A stretch of DNA of 64,000 bases from an uncultured Bacteroidales bacterium (GCA_949286415.1 CASEBV010000010.1:52834-116833), one strand, 5' to 3'. Numbered from the stretch's first letter, positions 15,919-26,481 are shown. Notes: generated by a model not told the origin, from the letters alone. Program-made: numbers and translations.

Positions 15919-17793
15919 ATGAACAAGAATTCAGTAATCGGATTTATTCTGATATTCGTGATCCTTTTCGGATTTTCATGGTATCAGTCAAGACAGTATA
16001 AGAAACAGGCAGAATATCAGGCGCAGCTTGATTCCATAGCAAGGGCAGACAGGGCGTATGCTGATTCTGTCTGGCTCGCAGAACATCCGGAGGATACTTC
16101 GGCCGTCATTCCGCAGCCCCCTGCTCCGGGAAATGTGGCCGGACGTCCCAATATATACAAAGACAGTCTTCTGGATGTGGCTCATGCCGATTCCGCATCA
16201 TATGTGACCCTGGCCAATGATAAGGTCGAGATAGTCTTCAGCACAAAAGGTGCCCAGCCTTATTCGGTCAGGATCAAGGACTATATGACATACGACAGCA
16301 CTGCGCTTTATCTTATCAAGCCGGGCATGAGCGAGTATGGCATTGAAATCTACGCCGGAGAGAACATCAACACCAAGGATTTTGTCTTCCAGGTCGCAGA
16401 GAGTTCGGATTCCGCACTTGTCATGCGTCTTCCTTTTGCCAAAGGCGGATACATCGAGCAGAAGTTCACATTGGACGAAGACAGCTACATGGTCCGAAAC
16501 GACTTGTCCTTTGTCGGCATGGAAAATGTCATTCCCCGCAATGTGTCCATGTTTGACATAGACTGGAATGTGGTCATACCGAGGCTTGAGAAGGGTTACA
16601 GGAATGAGATGCAGTATTCAAAGCTTGATTACTGCTATCCCGGGGAGAAAAAGCCGGAACAGATCGGCCGCGGAGGCCGCTCTGATGAAGAGAGGGTTGA
16701 CTCGAGAGTAGGCTGGTTCGCTTTCCAGCAGCAGTTTTTCTCCGCCATCATGCGTGCCCCCGAAGATTTTGCATCAGCTGCATTCGGCATCAAATTCTTT
16801 GAGGAAAACGACCCTGACAGGAATCTCATGATATGCTATGCTGACATGAGGTCTGAGTTTGACATGATGTCGGGGGATGTGACGGTCCCGTTTGAATTCT
16901 ATTTCGGACCGAACCATTACCGTACTCTCAAGAGCTATGATCAGCATTATGAGAGGATAATCCCTTTAGGCGGCTCTGTCATAGGGCTTGTCAGCAGATG
17001 GGTGATTATTCCTGTATTCAATTTCCTCGGCAAGTTCATCAGCAACTTCGGCATCATAATTCTTCTTCTTACGTTGCTCATCAAGCTGGTAGTGTCTCCG
17101 CTTACGATGAAGTCTTACATATCGTCTGCGAAGATGTCCGCTCTCAAGCCTGAAATCGACAAGCTGAACGAAAAATATCCGAAGCAGGAGGACGCTCTCA
17201 GAAAGCAGCAGGCGATGATGGATCTGTACAAAAGGGCTGGCGTAAGCCCTATGGGAGGATGCCTTCCGATGCTTCTTCAGTTCCCGATACTGTATGCGAT
17301 GTTCCGTTTCTTCCCGGCATCAATTGAGCTGAGACAGCAGTCTTTCCTGTGGGCGGACGACTTGAGCGCATATGATTCCATCCTGAATCTTCCGTTCAAT
17401 ATTCCGCTTTATGGGGACCATGTGTCTCTGTTCGCCCTGCTGATGGCTCTCTCCATGTTCCTTTATTCCAGAATGACAGCCAGCCAGATGTCCAATGACC
17501 CGAGCATGGCCGGCATGAAGTTCATGAGCGTATGGCTGATGCCAATAATGATGCTCTTCATCTGTAACAATCTTTCCAGCGGTTTGAGCTACTATTATCT
17601 CCTCTCCAATCTCATTACAATGGGACAGACTTGGTTTGTGAAGAAATATATAGTCAAGCCGGAGGAGATTCTGAAGCAGCTCAAGGAATCGGAAGGGAAG
17701 CCGGTTCCGAAGTCAAAGTGGCAGCAGCGTCTTGAAGAGGCCCAGAAAATGCAGCAGCAGCTGGCAAAGGAGCAGGCCAAGAAACGCAGATAG
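15919..17793 (+). CDS. yidC: Membrane protein insertase YidC
   Basis: 624 residues. It inserts and folds inner-membrane proteins, alone or with SecYEG. TM1 is at residues ~4-20. A large periplasmic beta-sandwich domain spans about 60-345 (VEIVFSTKGAQPYSVRIKDY at its start). The conserved Oxa1 core follows from ~360: LGKFISNFGIIILLLTLLIK, PLTMKSYISSAKM, the cytoplasmic hairpin with KYPKQEDALRKQQAMMDLYKR, GVSPMGGCLPMLLQFPILYAMFRFFP, and the last helices with NLSSGLSYYYLLSN. The C-terminal tail is basic and coiled-coil. The P-S/A-MGGC-P-L motif is diagnostic. Confidence 0.97.
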   Translation: MNKNSVIGFILIFVILFGFSWYQSRQYKKQAEYQAQLDSIARADRAYADSVWLAEHPEDTSAVIPQPPAPGNVAGRPNIYKDSLLDVAHADSASYVTLANDKVEIVFSTKGAQPYSVRIKDYMTYDSTALYLIKPGMSEYGIEIYAGENINTKDFVFQVAESSDSALVMRLPFAKGGYIEQKFTLDEDSYMVRNDLSFVGMENVIPRNVSMFDIDWNVVIPRLEKGYRNEMQYSKLDYCYPGEKKPEQIGRGGRSDEERVDSRVGWFAFQQQFFSAIMRAPEDFASAAFGIKFFEENDPDRNLMICYADMRSEFDMMSGDVTVPFEFYFGPNHYRTLKSYDQHYERIIPLGGSVIGLVSRWVIIPVFNFLGKFISNFGIIILLLTLLIKLVVSPLTMKSYISSAKMSALKPEIDKLNEKYPKQEDALRKQQAMMDLYKRAGVSPMGGCLPMLLQFPILYAMFRFFPASIELRQQSFLWADDLSAYDSILNLPFNIPLYGDHVSLFALLMALSMFLYSRMTASQMSNDPSMAGMKFMSVWLMPIMMLFICNNLSSGLSYYYLLSNLITMGQTWFVKKYIVKPEEILKQLKESEGKPVPKSKWQQRLEEAQKMQQQLAKEQAKKRR

Positions 17794-17836
17794 ACAATCC
17801 CGGATTTCCTTTCGGCAATCCCACCCATATCGGACC

Positions 17837-18538
17837 ATGTCACAGATAACAGACAGAATCAACAGCCTGAAAGCGGAACTTCCGGTCGATGTCATGCTTG
17901 TGGCCGTGTCAAAGTTCCATCCTGTTGAGGCAGTTGTCGAGGCATACCGGGCCGGGCAGCGGGTCTTCGGTGAAAGCCGCCCCCAGGAGCTCCTTGCGAA
18001 GGTCAGGGCTTTGGAGACTTCCGGACTGTGTCCTGACATCAGGTGGCATTTCATCGGTCACCTGCAGACCAACAAGCTCAAGATGGTCCTTCCGTATGTC
18101 TCTATGGTCGAATCCGTTGATTCAATCCATCTGCTTGATGCCATAGACAGGTGGGGCAGGGAGAACAATGCTGTCACCGATGTCCTCCTTGAATATCATA
18201 TAGCCGCAGAGGAGACGAAACAGGGATTCGGCAGAGATGAAATACTTTCAATAGTGACTTCTCCCGCCAGAATGAATGTCCGTCTCCGAGGTCTTATGGG
18301 CATGGCTACATTCACAGATGACGAGGCCCTCGTGCGTTCCGACTTCTCACGTCTTATGTCCCTGTATGGCGAGATCATCCGGATGAGGGATGAGGGAAAA
18401 TGTCCGGCTGCAGGCCGGGAGTTCAATATCAGGTCATTCGGAATGACTCATGACTACCGGATTGCCGTCGCGATGGGGGCCGATGTCGTCCGTATAGGAA
18501 CTCTCATTTTCGGAGAAAGGACGGCAGTTGTTAAATAA
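17837..18538 (+). CDS. yggS: YggS-family PLP homeostasis protein
   Basis: 233 residues from the ATG at 17837; an in-frame extension back to 17732 overlaps yidC and is not expected. An alanine-racemase-like TIM barrel binding pyridoxal phosphate at the lysine in VAVSKFHP. Further family signatures: FGESRPQELLAKV, IRWHFIGHLQTNKLK, the LRGLMGMATF strand and FGMTHDYRIAVAMGADVVRIGTLIFG (usually S-MGMS-D; here FGMTHD). Members control PLP supply and are not known to catalyse a reaction. It precedes the phosphate transport operon, which has its own promoter. Confidence 0.94.
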   Translation: MSQITDRINSLKAELPVDVMLVAVSKFHPVEAVVEAYRAGQRVFGESRPQELLAKVRALETSGLCPDIRWHFIGHLQTNKLKMVLPYVSMVESVDSIHLLDAIDRWGRENNAVTDVLLEYHIAAEETKQGFGRDEILSIVTSPARMNVRLRGLMGMATFTDDEALVRSDFSRLMSLYGEIIRMRDEGKCPAAGREFNIRSFGMTHDYRIAVAMGADVVRIGTLIFGERTAVVK

Positions 18539-18580
18539 TTGTTAATTCGTCATTTTTGTGGGCTCTCCGGCCATCTGTTT

Positions 18581-18612
18581 TTTGTTAATCCTTCCTCCGT
18601 GACTTATCTTTG
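18581..18612 (+). promoter_or_regulatory. Promoter of the pst operon
   Basis: TTTG at 18581-18584, a 20-base spacer and TATCTTTG at 18605-18612. The transcript would start ~30 bases before the pstS ATG at 18647, supporting that start over the upstream in-frame codons. Confidence 0.75.
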
Positions 18613-18646
18613 CCCCCGGGAGGCAAAATGCCGCCCGGCACATCAG

Positions 18647-19468
18647 ATGAACAGAAAACAGATTCTCATTTCAGTTCTGGCTGCTTTCTGCATGTATGGC
18701 ACTGCAGATGCGCAGCGCATAAAGGGCAGCGATACCCTTCTTCCATTGACACAGGAACTTGCAGAAGAATATCTGGCTGAACATCCTGACCGTGAGGTGA
18801 TTGTTACGGGAGGAGGAACCGGAGTAGGCCTTGCTGCCCTTCCGGAAAAGACCACAGATATTGCGATGGCTTCCCGCCGCATCAAGTTCAGCGAAAAGAT
18901 GAAATTCGCCGAAATCAATCTGGATGCAAAGGAAGTCATTGTCGCATATGATGCCCTTGCAGTGGTGGTGAACCCGTCCAATCCTGTCGACAGCCTCACC
19001 AGAGAGCAGCTTGAGGCAATTTTCAGAGGAAAGATCACCAACTGGAAAGAGGTCGGCGGCGAGGACAGGAAGATTGTCGTATATTCACGGGAGACCTCAT
19101 CAGGCACATACGAGTTTTTCAAGGAAAGTGTCCTGGACAACAAGAATTACATGAGCAGTATTCTCTCGATGCCGGCCACCGGGGCCATCATCCAGTCTGT
19201 GCGCCAGACCAAGGGTGCCATAGGGTATATAGGTCTGGCCTATCTCAACAGATATGTCAAGGCTCTTGCCGTTTCATACGACTCGGGCGGACACTATGCG
19301 TATCCTTCTGTCGCGACGGCGGCCGACGGCACATATCCGATAGTCCGTCCCCTGTATTATTATTATGATGCCGCAAGGGAGGCGGCAGTCAGTCCGTTCA
19401 TATCATTTGCACTTTCTCCAAAAGGTCAGGAGTCTGTGCTCGGACAAGGATTTGTTCCAGTAAAATGA
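18647..19468 (+). CDS. pstS: Phosphate ABC transporter substrate-binding protein
   Basis: 273 residues, a periplasmic phosphate-binding protein of the short PstS type. The signal peptide is residues 1-22 (ending TADAQ). The binding-site strands are present: IKGSDTLLPL, VTGGGTGVGLAAL, DIAMASRRIK, and the phosphate loop VYSRETSSGTYEFFKESVL, with KGAIGYIGLAYL later. Frames upstream of 18647 extend to 18539 but lie before the promoter -7 box. Its stop overlaps the pstC start by 4 bases. First gene of pstS-pstC-pstA-pstB-phoU. Confidence 0.95.
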   Translation: MNRKQILISVLAAFCMYGTADAQRIKGSDTLLPLTQELAEEYLAEHPDREVIVTGGGTGVGLAALPEKTTDIAMASRRIKFSEKMKFAEINLDAKEVIVAYDALAVVVNPSNPVDSLTREQLEAIFRGKITNWKEVGGEDRKIVVYSRETSSGTYEFFKESVLDNKNYMSSILSMPATGAIIQSVRQTKGAIGYIGLAYLNRYVKALAVSYDSGGHYAYPSVATAADGTYPIVRPLYYYYDAAREAAVSPFISFALSPKGQESVLGQGFVPVK

Positions 19469-20670
19469 TGTCTATGAAGAGATTTTTGGAAAGAGCGGTC
19501 AAATGGCTGCTCACCGCCAGCGGGTTTGTCACGAGTCTGGTGATTCTGCTGATAATCGCCTTCCTCTTCACGGAAGGGGCAGGGCTTTTCAGAGAGCATG
19601 TGTTAGAAGACGGTTATGTACTGGTCCTGAACAGGGAGAATACGGTCAAGGAACTGTCTGCGGCTGAAATCAAGGCTATATTTGACGAGGATGTCACCAA
19701 TTGGAATGAGCTGGGCGGACCGGATATGGCCATCGGGACTTTCCGGCTTGAAGATGCGGATGACTACTTTACGGAAGAGCAGCTCGGCCCCCAATACGAA
19801 AATGCAGGCAGCCTCATTGCCGCTCTGGTGGAAAGCAGGCCAGGCATGATTGCCTTCATCCCGGAATCAATGCTCCCGGAAGACCCGAATCTGAATTTCA
19901 TAAAGGACAAGACCATTTCTCCCGGCGAGGTCCTTGCCGGAAGCGAGTGGTTTCCGACAGCTACTCCTGCTCCTCTGTTCGGCATATGGCCACTTCTCTC
20001 AGGTACATTGTGGGTGAGTCTGTTCGCCATTCTCTTTGCCCTTCCTTTCGGCATCAGCATCGCTGTCTATATGGCGGAGGTTGCCTCCGGGAGGGTGCGC
20101 AATATCCTGAAGCCGATAATCGAGCTGCTCAACGGCATTCCGTCCGTAGTCTATGGCTTCTTCGGCTTGATTGTGATAGTCCCTCTGCTCCAGCAGGTCT
20201 TCGGCCTTCCGGTGGGAGAAAGCGGCCTTGCCGGCAGCATAGTACTGGCCATAATGGCCTTGCCGACGATAGTGACGGTGGCGGAAGACGCCATGCGCAA
20301 TTGTCCCCGTTCACTCCGTGAGGCGAGCCTTGCCCTCGGAGCCACCAAATGGCAGACGATATCCCGTGTCGTGATTCCGGCGTCAATGTCAGGAATCGCA
20401 TCCGGAGTCGTGCTCGGCATTGGCCGGGCAATAGGAGAGACAATGGCCGTGCTAATGGTGACAGGCAATGCCGCAGTCGTCCCGACTTCAATACTTGAGC
20501 CTCTCCGTACTATTCCTGCAACAATTGCCGCCGAGCTCGGGGAAGCCCCGGCCGGGGGAGCGCATTACCAGTCTCTTTTCCTGCTCGGTGTAATCCTGTT
20601 CTTCATCACATTCATCATCAACCTGTGTGTTGAATACATTTCTTCCCGCAGCAAAGCCAAATACAACTGA
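19465..20670 (+). CDS. pstC: Phosphate ABC transporter permease with PstS-like insert
   Basis: 401 residues. TM1 is at residues ~15-37. An insert of about 120 residues (45-165) then resembles a fragment of PstS: LSAAEIKAIFDEDVTNWNEL aligns with LTREQLEAIFRGKITNWKEV of the neighbouring PstS. The phosphate loop is lost (RLEDADDYF in place of RETSSGTYE), and SRPGMIAFIP aligns with TKGAIGYIGL. The standard permease core follows: SGTLWVSLFAILFALPFGI, the LNGIPSVVYGFFGL motif, and the EAA loop EASLALGATKWQTISRVVIPA. Function is membrane passage of phosphate with PstA and PstB. The insert faces the periplasm and may dock PstS. Confidence 0.95.
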   Translation: MMSMKRFLERAVKWLLTASGFVTSLVILLIIAFLFTEGAGLFREHVLEDGYVLVLNRENTVKELSAAEIKAIFDEDVTNWNELGGPDMAIGTFRLEDADDYFTEEQLGPQYENAGSLIAALVESRPGMIAFIPESMLPEDPNLNFIKDKTISPGEVLAGSEWFPTATPAPLFGIWPLLSGTLWVSLFAILFALPFGISIAVYMAEVASGRVRNILKPIIELLNGIPSVVYGFFGLIVIVPLLQQVFGLPVGESGLAGSIVLAIMALPTIVTVAEDAMRNCPRSLREASLALGATKWQTISRVVIPASMSGIASGVVLGIGRAIGETMAVLMVTGNAAVVPTSILEPLRTIPATIAAELGEAPAGGAHYQSLFLLGVILFFITFIINLCVEYISSRSKAKYN

Positions 20671-20674
20671 TGCC

Positions 20675-21586
20675 ATGGACACTAAAAAGAACATACATCC
20701 GGAGCCGGTCTTTCCTGAAGGATACAGCATCCGCAAACGCCGTTCCCAGGCGGTGGCTTTCGCCGTATTCCGGGTCCTGAGCCTTTTCATTGTCTTGATC
20801 CTGTTCGCCATACTCGGGTTCATCATCTGGAAGGGAGCCGGAGTCCTCAGCTGGGATTTCCTGACCAAGGCACCGTCGGACGGAATGACTTCAGGCGGAA
20901 TCTTCCCCGCCATAGTCGGCACTCTCCTTCTCATGCTCGGCAGTGCCGCAGTCGCATTCCCTATCGGTATCATGAGCGGAGTATACATGAATGAATATGC
21001 CTCCAAGACCGGATGGGCAGTGAAATTCATCAGGCTGATGACAAACAACCTCAGTGGAGTCCCGTCCATAGTTTTCGGCCTTTTCGGCATGGCCCTTTTC
21101 GTGAAATATCTCGGCTTCGGTGACAGTATCATCGCCGGCTCCCTGACCCTCGGGCTGTTGTCCCTGCCTCTTGTCATCAGGACCACTGAGGAAGCCCTGA
21201 AAGACATTCCGGACGGAATCCGTGAGGGCAGTCTTGCTCTCGGGGCAACCAAGCTCCAGACTATATGGAAAGTTGTGCTGCCGATGGGGATGCCCCGTAT
21301 CATCACGGGACTGATCCTGTCTCTCGGACGGGTTTCAGGTGAGACTGCGCCTATTCTCTTTACCTGTGCGGCATACTTTTTTCCTCAGCTTCCGACCTCC
21401 ATATTCGACCAGTGCATGGCTCTCCCGTACCATCTCTATGTCATATCGACAAGCGGCACCGACATTGAGGCCCAGCAGCCCATAGCATACGGGACAGCCC
21501 TCGTGCTGATACTCATTGTGCTGATTATAAGCCTTGTTGCGGGATTTCTCCGCAGGTATTTTGAAAGGCGTCTTAAAATCAAGTGA
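20675..21586 (+). CDS. pstA: Phosphate ABC transporter permease PstA
   Basis: 303 residues from the ATG at 20675, five bases after the pstC stop region. Six membrane helices; the conserved NLSGVPSIVFGLFGMALFVK, followed by the EAA loop EGSLALGATKLQTIWKVVLP, identifies it as the PstC partner, and LGRVSGETAPILFT lies near the end. It has no large periplasmic insert, unlike PstC here. Same operon, normal length. Confidence 0.96.
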   Translation: MDTKKNIHPEPVFPEGYSIRKRRSQAVAFAVFRVLSLFIVLILFAILGFIIWKGAGVLSWDFLTKAPSDGMTSGGIFPAIVGTLLLMLGSAAVAFPIGIMSGVYMNEYASKTGWAVKFIRLMTNNLSGVPSIVFGLFGMALFVKYLGFGDSIIAGSLTLGLLSLPLVIRTTEEALKDIPDGIREGSLALGATKLQTIWKVVLPMGMPRIITGLILSLGRVSGETAPILFTCAAYFFPQLPTSIFDQCMALPYHLYVISTSGTDIEAQQPIAYGTALVLILIVLIISLVAGFLRRYFERRLKIK

Positions 21587-21625
21587 CAATAATTTAAATT
21601 GCTTATCACAGAAAATACATACAAT

Positions 21626-22378
21626 ATGGAAAAAATAGAAGCCAAAGATGTGAATTTCTATTATGGCGACTTCCACGCACTGAAGGGCATATCCATGAAT
21701 ATACCCCAAAATAAGGTGGTGGCATTCATAGGTCCGTCCGGATGCGGCAAGTCGACATTCCTGCGGCTGTTCAACAGGATGAACGACCTCGTGCCGGGAG
21801 CAAGGCTTGAGGGACAGATTCTCATTGACGGGCAGGACATTTATGGCAAGGGAGTGCAGGTGGACGAACTCCGGAAAAATGTCGGCATGGTATTCCAGCG
21901 TCCGAATCCGTTCCCGAAAAGCATTTTTGACAACATCGCATACGGACTGCGCGTGAACGGCATCAGGGACAGGGCGTTCATAGAGCATAAGGTTGAAGAG
22001 TCCCTCCGGGGAGCCGCCTTGTGGGATGAAGTCAAGGATAAGCTTAATGCGTCTGCGTACGCCCTTTCCGGAGGCCAGCAGCAGCGGCTTTGCATAGCCC
22101 GCGCGATGGCTGTCTCCCCGTCAGTCCTTCTGATGGACGAGCCCGCTTCTGCCCTTGACCCGATATCCACTGCCAAGGTAGAAGAACTGATATGTGAGCT
22201 CCGTGACAAGGTGACGATAGTCATTGTGACCCACAACATGCAGCAGGCCTCAAGGGTAAGCGACAAGACGGCTTTCTTCTACATGGGAGAAATGATTGAA
22301 TACGATGACACCAAAGTCATATTCACCACTCCGCACAAGGAAGCAACTCAAAATTATATAACCGGCCGTTTCGGATAG
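21626..22378 (+). CDS. pstB: Phosphate ABC transporter ATP-binding protein
   Basis: 250 residues from the ATG at 21626; an in-frame TTG at 21599 is less likely. Walker A is GPSGCGKST (residues ~36-44), the Q-loop is [12 protein letters not shown] (typical of PstB), the signature is LSGGQQQRL and Walker B is [13 protein letters not shown], followed by the H-loop VTHNMQQA. It powers phosphate import through PstC/PstA. Its stop codon lies inside the first unit of a 19-bp tandem repeat that leads into phoU. Confidence 0.97.
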   Translation: MEKIEAKDVNFYYGDFHALKGISMNIPQNKVVAFIGPSGCGKSTFLRLFNRMNDLVPGARLEGQILIDGQDIYGKGVQVDELRKNVGMVFQRPNPFPKSIFDNIAYGLRVNGIRDRAFIEHKVEESLRGAALWDEVKDKLNASAYALSGGQQQRLCIARAMAVSPSVLLMDEPASALDPISTAKVEELICELRDKVTIVIVTHNMQQASRVSDKTAFFYMGEMIEYDDTKVIFTTPHKEATQNYITGRFG

Positions 22379-22427
22379 AATGGCATTATCCGGACAGAAT
22401 GACTTTATTCGGACAGAATGATTTAAG
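22371..22427 (+). repeat. 19-bp tandem repeat between pstB and phoU
   Basis: Three units at 22371-22389, 22390-22408 and 22409-22427; consensus TCGGACAGAATGACTTTAT, units differing at a few bases. The first unit includes the last codons and stop of pstB, so the gap appears to have been made by duplication of the gene end. The phoU ATG follows 3 bases later. Confidence 0.85.
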
Positions 22428-22429
22428 TT

Positions 22430-23104
22430 ATGGTAAAATTCATAGAATCAGAGCTTATGCAGCTACGCGGCGAAGTGTACCAGATGTGGACACTCGTCTG
22501 CAACCAGATGGACCAGGCCAGACAGGCAGTCCTCGGAATGAACAAGGACATCGCTTCTCAGGTGATGGTCCGCGAACGCAGGGTCGATGCCTTCGAACTG
22601 AAGATTGACAGCGATGTGGAGGATTTCATCGCCTTGTATTCGCCTGTTGCCGTAGACCTCAGGTTTGTCCTGGCCATGCTCAAGATAAACAACGACCTTG
22701 AGCGTATCGGGGACTATGCCGACGGGATTGCCCGTTTTGTCAGGGATTCTGATGCGGAGACGCTTTGTGATGAACTTGTAGAGGAGCTCAGGCTTAAGGA
22801 AATGTTTTCCGGTGTCCTGGAAATGATGAAGGACCTGCAGCAGGCACTCATCGATGAAGATCCGTTAAAGGCGACTTCTGTCATATCGATGGATGACAGT
22901 CTTGACAAAATAAAGTCAGCGTCCACCGGCATATTGGTCCGCTATGCAACTGCCCATCCGGACTCCATGGCGCTGTGCATGGGCCTCGGCGGGGTCTTCC
23001 GCAAACTGGAGCGTACAGGAGACCACCTTACCAACATCGCTGAGGAAATCGTATTCTTCATTGACGCCAAAGTGCTCAAGCATACGGCTGAAAAATCTTC
23101 CTGA
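22430..23104 (+). CDS. phoU: Phosphate-specific transport regulator PhoU
   Basis: 224 residues, two three-helix bundles. Each bundle carries the metal-binding E/D-rich helix pair of the family: LKINNDLERIGDYADGIARF at about residues 83-102 and LGGVFRKLERTGDHLTNIAEEIVFF near 187-211. It represses Pho signalling and limits Pst transport when phosphate is sufficient. No phoR/phoB pair is in the window. The 3' end overlaps the convergent efflux-pump gene by 29 bases. Confidence 0.95.
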   Translation: MVKFIESELMQLRGEVYQMWTLVCNQMDQARQAVLGMNKDIASQVMVRERRVDAFELKIDSDVEDFIALYSPVAVDLRFVLAMLKINNDLERIGDYADGIARFVRDSDAETLCDELVEELRLKEMFSGVLEMMKDLQQALIDEDPLKATSVISMDDSLDKIKSASTGILVRYATAHPDSMALCMGLGGVFRKLERTGDHLTNIAEEIVFFIDAKVLKHTAEKSS

Positions 23105-24275
23105 AGCTGATGCCTGATACGGCGGCTCTGGCACAGATGCAGGACAATAGTGAGAATGTCAGGAAGAGGATGCCGGCAGTCGCCATCATGTCTCCCATCC
23201 CGACTATCGGAGGAACGATTCCTCCGAACAAGAATCCGGCCATGCCGAGGAGGGCTGAGGCAATTCCGGCATTCTTCTGTTCGCTCTCCATGGCAAGGGC
23301 GTTGGATGCGGTGAAGGACATCCCTGTCATCCCGAGAAGTAAGAACAGAAGCCCTTCATAGAGCCAGAATCCGCATCCTGACACAAGCGCAATGCACAGG
23401 ATGATGCTGATGGCGAGCATTCCGTCTCCGGACACGGTGAGGGCTTTCTTCATGCTTCTGAAGCGCGAAGCAAGGGCGGAAGTCACGGCCATGGCTATGG
23501 CGTTTGCCCCGAATATAAGGCTGAACATCAGCTGGGATATGCAGAAATGTTCCTGCATTATGAACGGGGCAGATGCGACATTAATGAAAATGATGGCCAT
23601 CGTGAGACCATACTGAAGTATATAGGTGAGGAATTTCCTGTTGTGCAGCACTTCCCTGAATCCTCCCAGAAATACCTCCCTGCTGTTCTTCTTCATTTTT
23701 GAGCCAGACAGCGGCTCATGCATCCTGATACTTCCTGCCAGCAGTCCGGCTCCGAGCAGCAGCAGACACCAGAAGATGCCTTTCCACCCGCTTATGCCTG
23801 CCGCAATGCCTCCGGCAACAGGGGCTGCTACGGTCGCTATCCCGTTGATTGCTCCGATGAGTCCGAGCATGGTGGCCAGCTCCGAAGCTGAATATTTGTC
23901 TGTTGCTATTGACCGTGACAGTACGACTGCTCCTGAGCCTGCGAATCCCTGCAGAAGTCTCATCGCTATGAACTGTGTGATATTGGATGCAAGGATGCAG
24001 CCGGCAGTGGAGAGCAGGAAAAGTGACAGGGCGATTATCAGCGGCTTGCGTCTTCCGTAGCGGTCACTCAAAGGGCCGAAAATCAGCTGCCCGACGGCAA
24101 GTCCGACCATGCTTGTGGTCAGTCCGAGCTGTACCATTGAAGACGATGTCCTGAAATATCCGGTCATTTCCGGCAGTGTTGGCAGATACATGTCCATGAC
24201 GAACGGCCCGAAGGCGCTCAGCGTCCCCAGAAAAACCAGCATGAACAGCTTTGAATTCTTTCTCCTCAGTTTCAT
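23076..24275 (-). CDS. Bcr/CflA-family multidrug efflux MFS transporter
   Basis: 399 residues, twelve predicted helices. The N-terminal LSAFGPFVMDMYLPTLPEM is the hallmark of the Bcr/CflA (DHA1) drug:proton antiporters, followed by motif A GQLIFGPLSDRYGRRKPL. Members export bicyclomycin, chloramphenicol, sulfonamides or dipeptides; the substrate here is unknown. It is convergent with phoU and overlaps its last codons. A TATTTTTG -7-like box reads toward it at 24326-24333 on the minus strand. Confidence 0.93.
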   Translation of the reverse strand: MKLRRKNSKLFMLVFLGTLSAFGPFVMDMYLPTLPEMTGYFRTSSSMVQLGLTTSMVGLAVGQLIFGPLSDRYGRRKPLIIALSLFLLSTAGCILASNITQFIAMRLLQGFAGSGAVVLSRSIATDKYSASELATMLGLIGAINGIATVAAPVAGGIAAGISGWKGIFWCLLLLGAGLLAGSIRMHEPLSGSKMKKNSREVFLGGFREVLHNRKFLTYILQYGLTMAIIFINVASAPFIMQEHFCISQLMFSLIFGANAIAMAVTSALASRFRSMKKALTVSGDGMLAISIILCIALVSGCGFWLYEGLLFLLLGMTGMSFTASNALAMESEQKNAGIASALLGMAGFLFGGIVPPIVGMGDMMATAGILFLTFSLLSCICARAAVSGISFRKIFQPYA

Positions 24276-24363
24276 CTCAAGACTTGTTTCCGGCGGGTTT
24301 TTGCCCGGATTTCTTTTCCGGGCGCAAAAATATCAGATAAGAATATCACAATCCATTTCTTAA

Positions 24364-25536
<1,173 letters not shown>

Positions 25537-25575
25537 CCCGGCCGACTTGCAGCCTCACAGACCGCTGACCATCAG

Positions 25576-26463
25576 ATGCAATCAAAGGACAGAGTTTCCA
25601 TCCCTGCCGTAAGCCCCGACACCGGCCGTCTCCGGTATGAGGAGACTGACCTCTCTTCACTTCAGGGCAATCCGGTGCATTTTGTCTGCGGCATCTATCT
25701 GGTCTGCGTCAGGGGCGAATGCACAGTGTCCACAGGGGCTGAGAATTTTCTTCTCAGCAGTGAGACCGAACTTATATTCCTTGCAGGGACTCTTCTTGAG
25801 AGACTTTCCGCCACGGCGGATTTCAAGGCTAAGGTGCTTTTTATTCCGAAAGGAGTCTATCTGAAGGCCATGCTTCCGATAGACACACCTTATCTGAACT
25901 ATGCCGACGAGCACCCCTGCTACAAGCACACAGGCGATGTCCGCAGCCGCATGACATGGAAACAGGTCTGCGTCTGGATGGACACGGCAAAGATGCTTTT
26001 TTCCGGCCACTACCGCACCCAGTTCCCCGACCTTCTGGAACTTGACTATCTCCAGGCATTCCTGATATGGCTCTTCGGCACCGTGCCGGAGAAACTCGTG
26101 GACCAGAGCCCGTCGTCGCGGATGCAGCTGATTTGCCGTCATTTCCTGCAGCTTTTGAGGGAACATGCTTCACGGGAGCATTCGGCGTCATTCTATGCCG
26201 CCAAGCTCTGCATATCACCCCGATATCTGCATATGGCCACAACCATGTGCCTGAACGGCAAGTCTCCCAAGCAGCTCATCGAAGACCAGCTTCTCTCGGA
26301 GGTCCAGGTCCTTCTCAATGACCTCACTCTCACCGTCACCGAAATCGCCGAACGCCTCCATTTCCCGGACCAGTCCTACCTCACCCGCTTCTTCAAACGC
26401 CGCACGGGAATGTCTCCTCGGGAGTACAGGCAGGCGACTGTCGCGAAATATTTGACCGAATAG
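25576..26463 (+). CDS. AraC-family transcriptional regulator
   Basis: 295 residues. The N-terminal ~150 residues are a cupin-like sensing domain (VRGECTVSTGAENFLLSSE). The C-terminal ~100 residues are an AraC double helix-turn-helix: FYAAKLCISPRYLHMATTMCLNGKSPKQLIEDQLLSEVQVLLNDL with LTVTEIAERLHFPDQSYLTRFFKRRTGMSPREYRQ. The ligand is unknown. It ends where the promoter of the C10 protease begins (TTTG at 26451 is inside its last codons), so it may regulate that gene. That link is only positional. Confidence 0.92.
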   Translation: MQSKDRVSIPAVSPDTGRLRYEETDLSSLQGNPVHFVCGIYLVCVRGECTVSTGAENFLLSSETELIFLAGTLLERLSATADFKAKVLFIPKGVYLKAMLPIDTPYLNYADEHPCYKHTGDVRSRMTWKQVCVWMDTAKMLFSGHYRTQFPDLLELDYLQAFLIWLFGTVPEKLVDQSPSSRMQLICRHFLQLLREHASREHSASFYAAKLCISPRYLHMATTMCLNGKSPKQLIEDQLLSEVQVLLNDLTLTVTEIAERLHFPDQSYLTRFFKRRTGMSPREYRQATVAKYLTE

Positions 26464-26481
26464 AAATTTCTATTATCTTTG
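26451..26481 (+). promoter_or_regulatory. Promoter of the C10 protease gene
   Basis: TTTG at 26451-26454, a 19-base spacer, TATCTTTG at 26474-26481. The ~85-base leader contains a GC-rich stem-loop: GTGCCGC (26507-26513), TTCG loop, GCGGTAC (26518-26524), framed by GGAGG (26497-26501) and CCTCC (26533-26537). Confidence 0.7.

Noticed and set aside
21335..21988. 217-codon minus-strand ORF over the pstA/pstB junction
   Set aside because: Antisense shadow of two certain genes.
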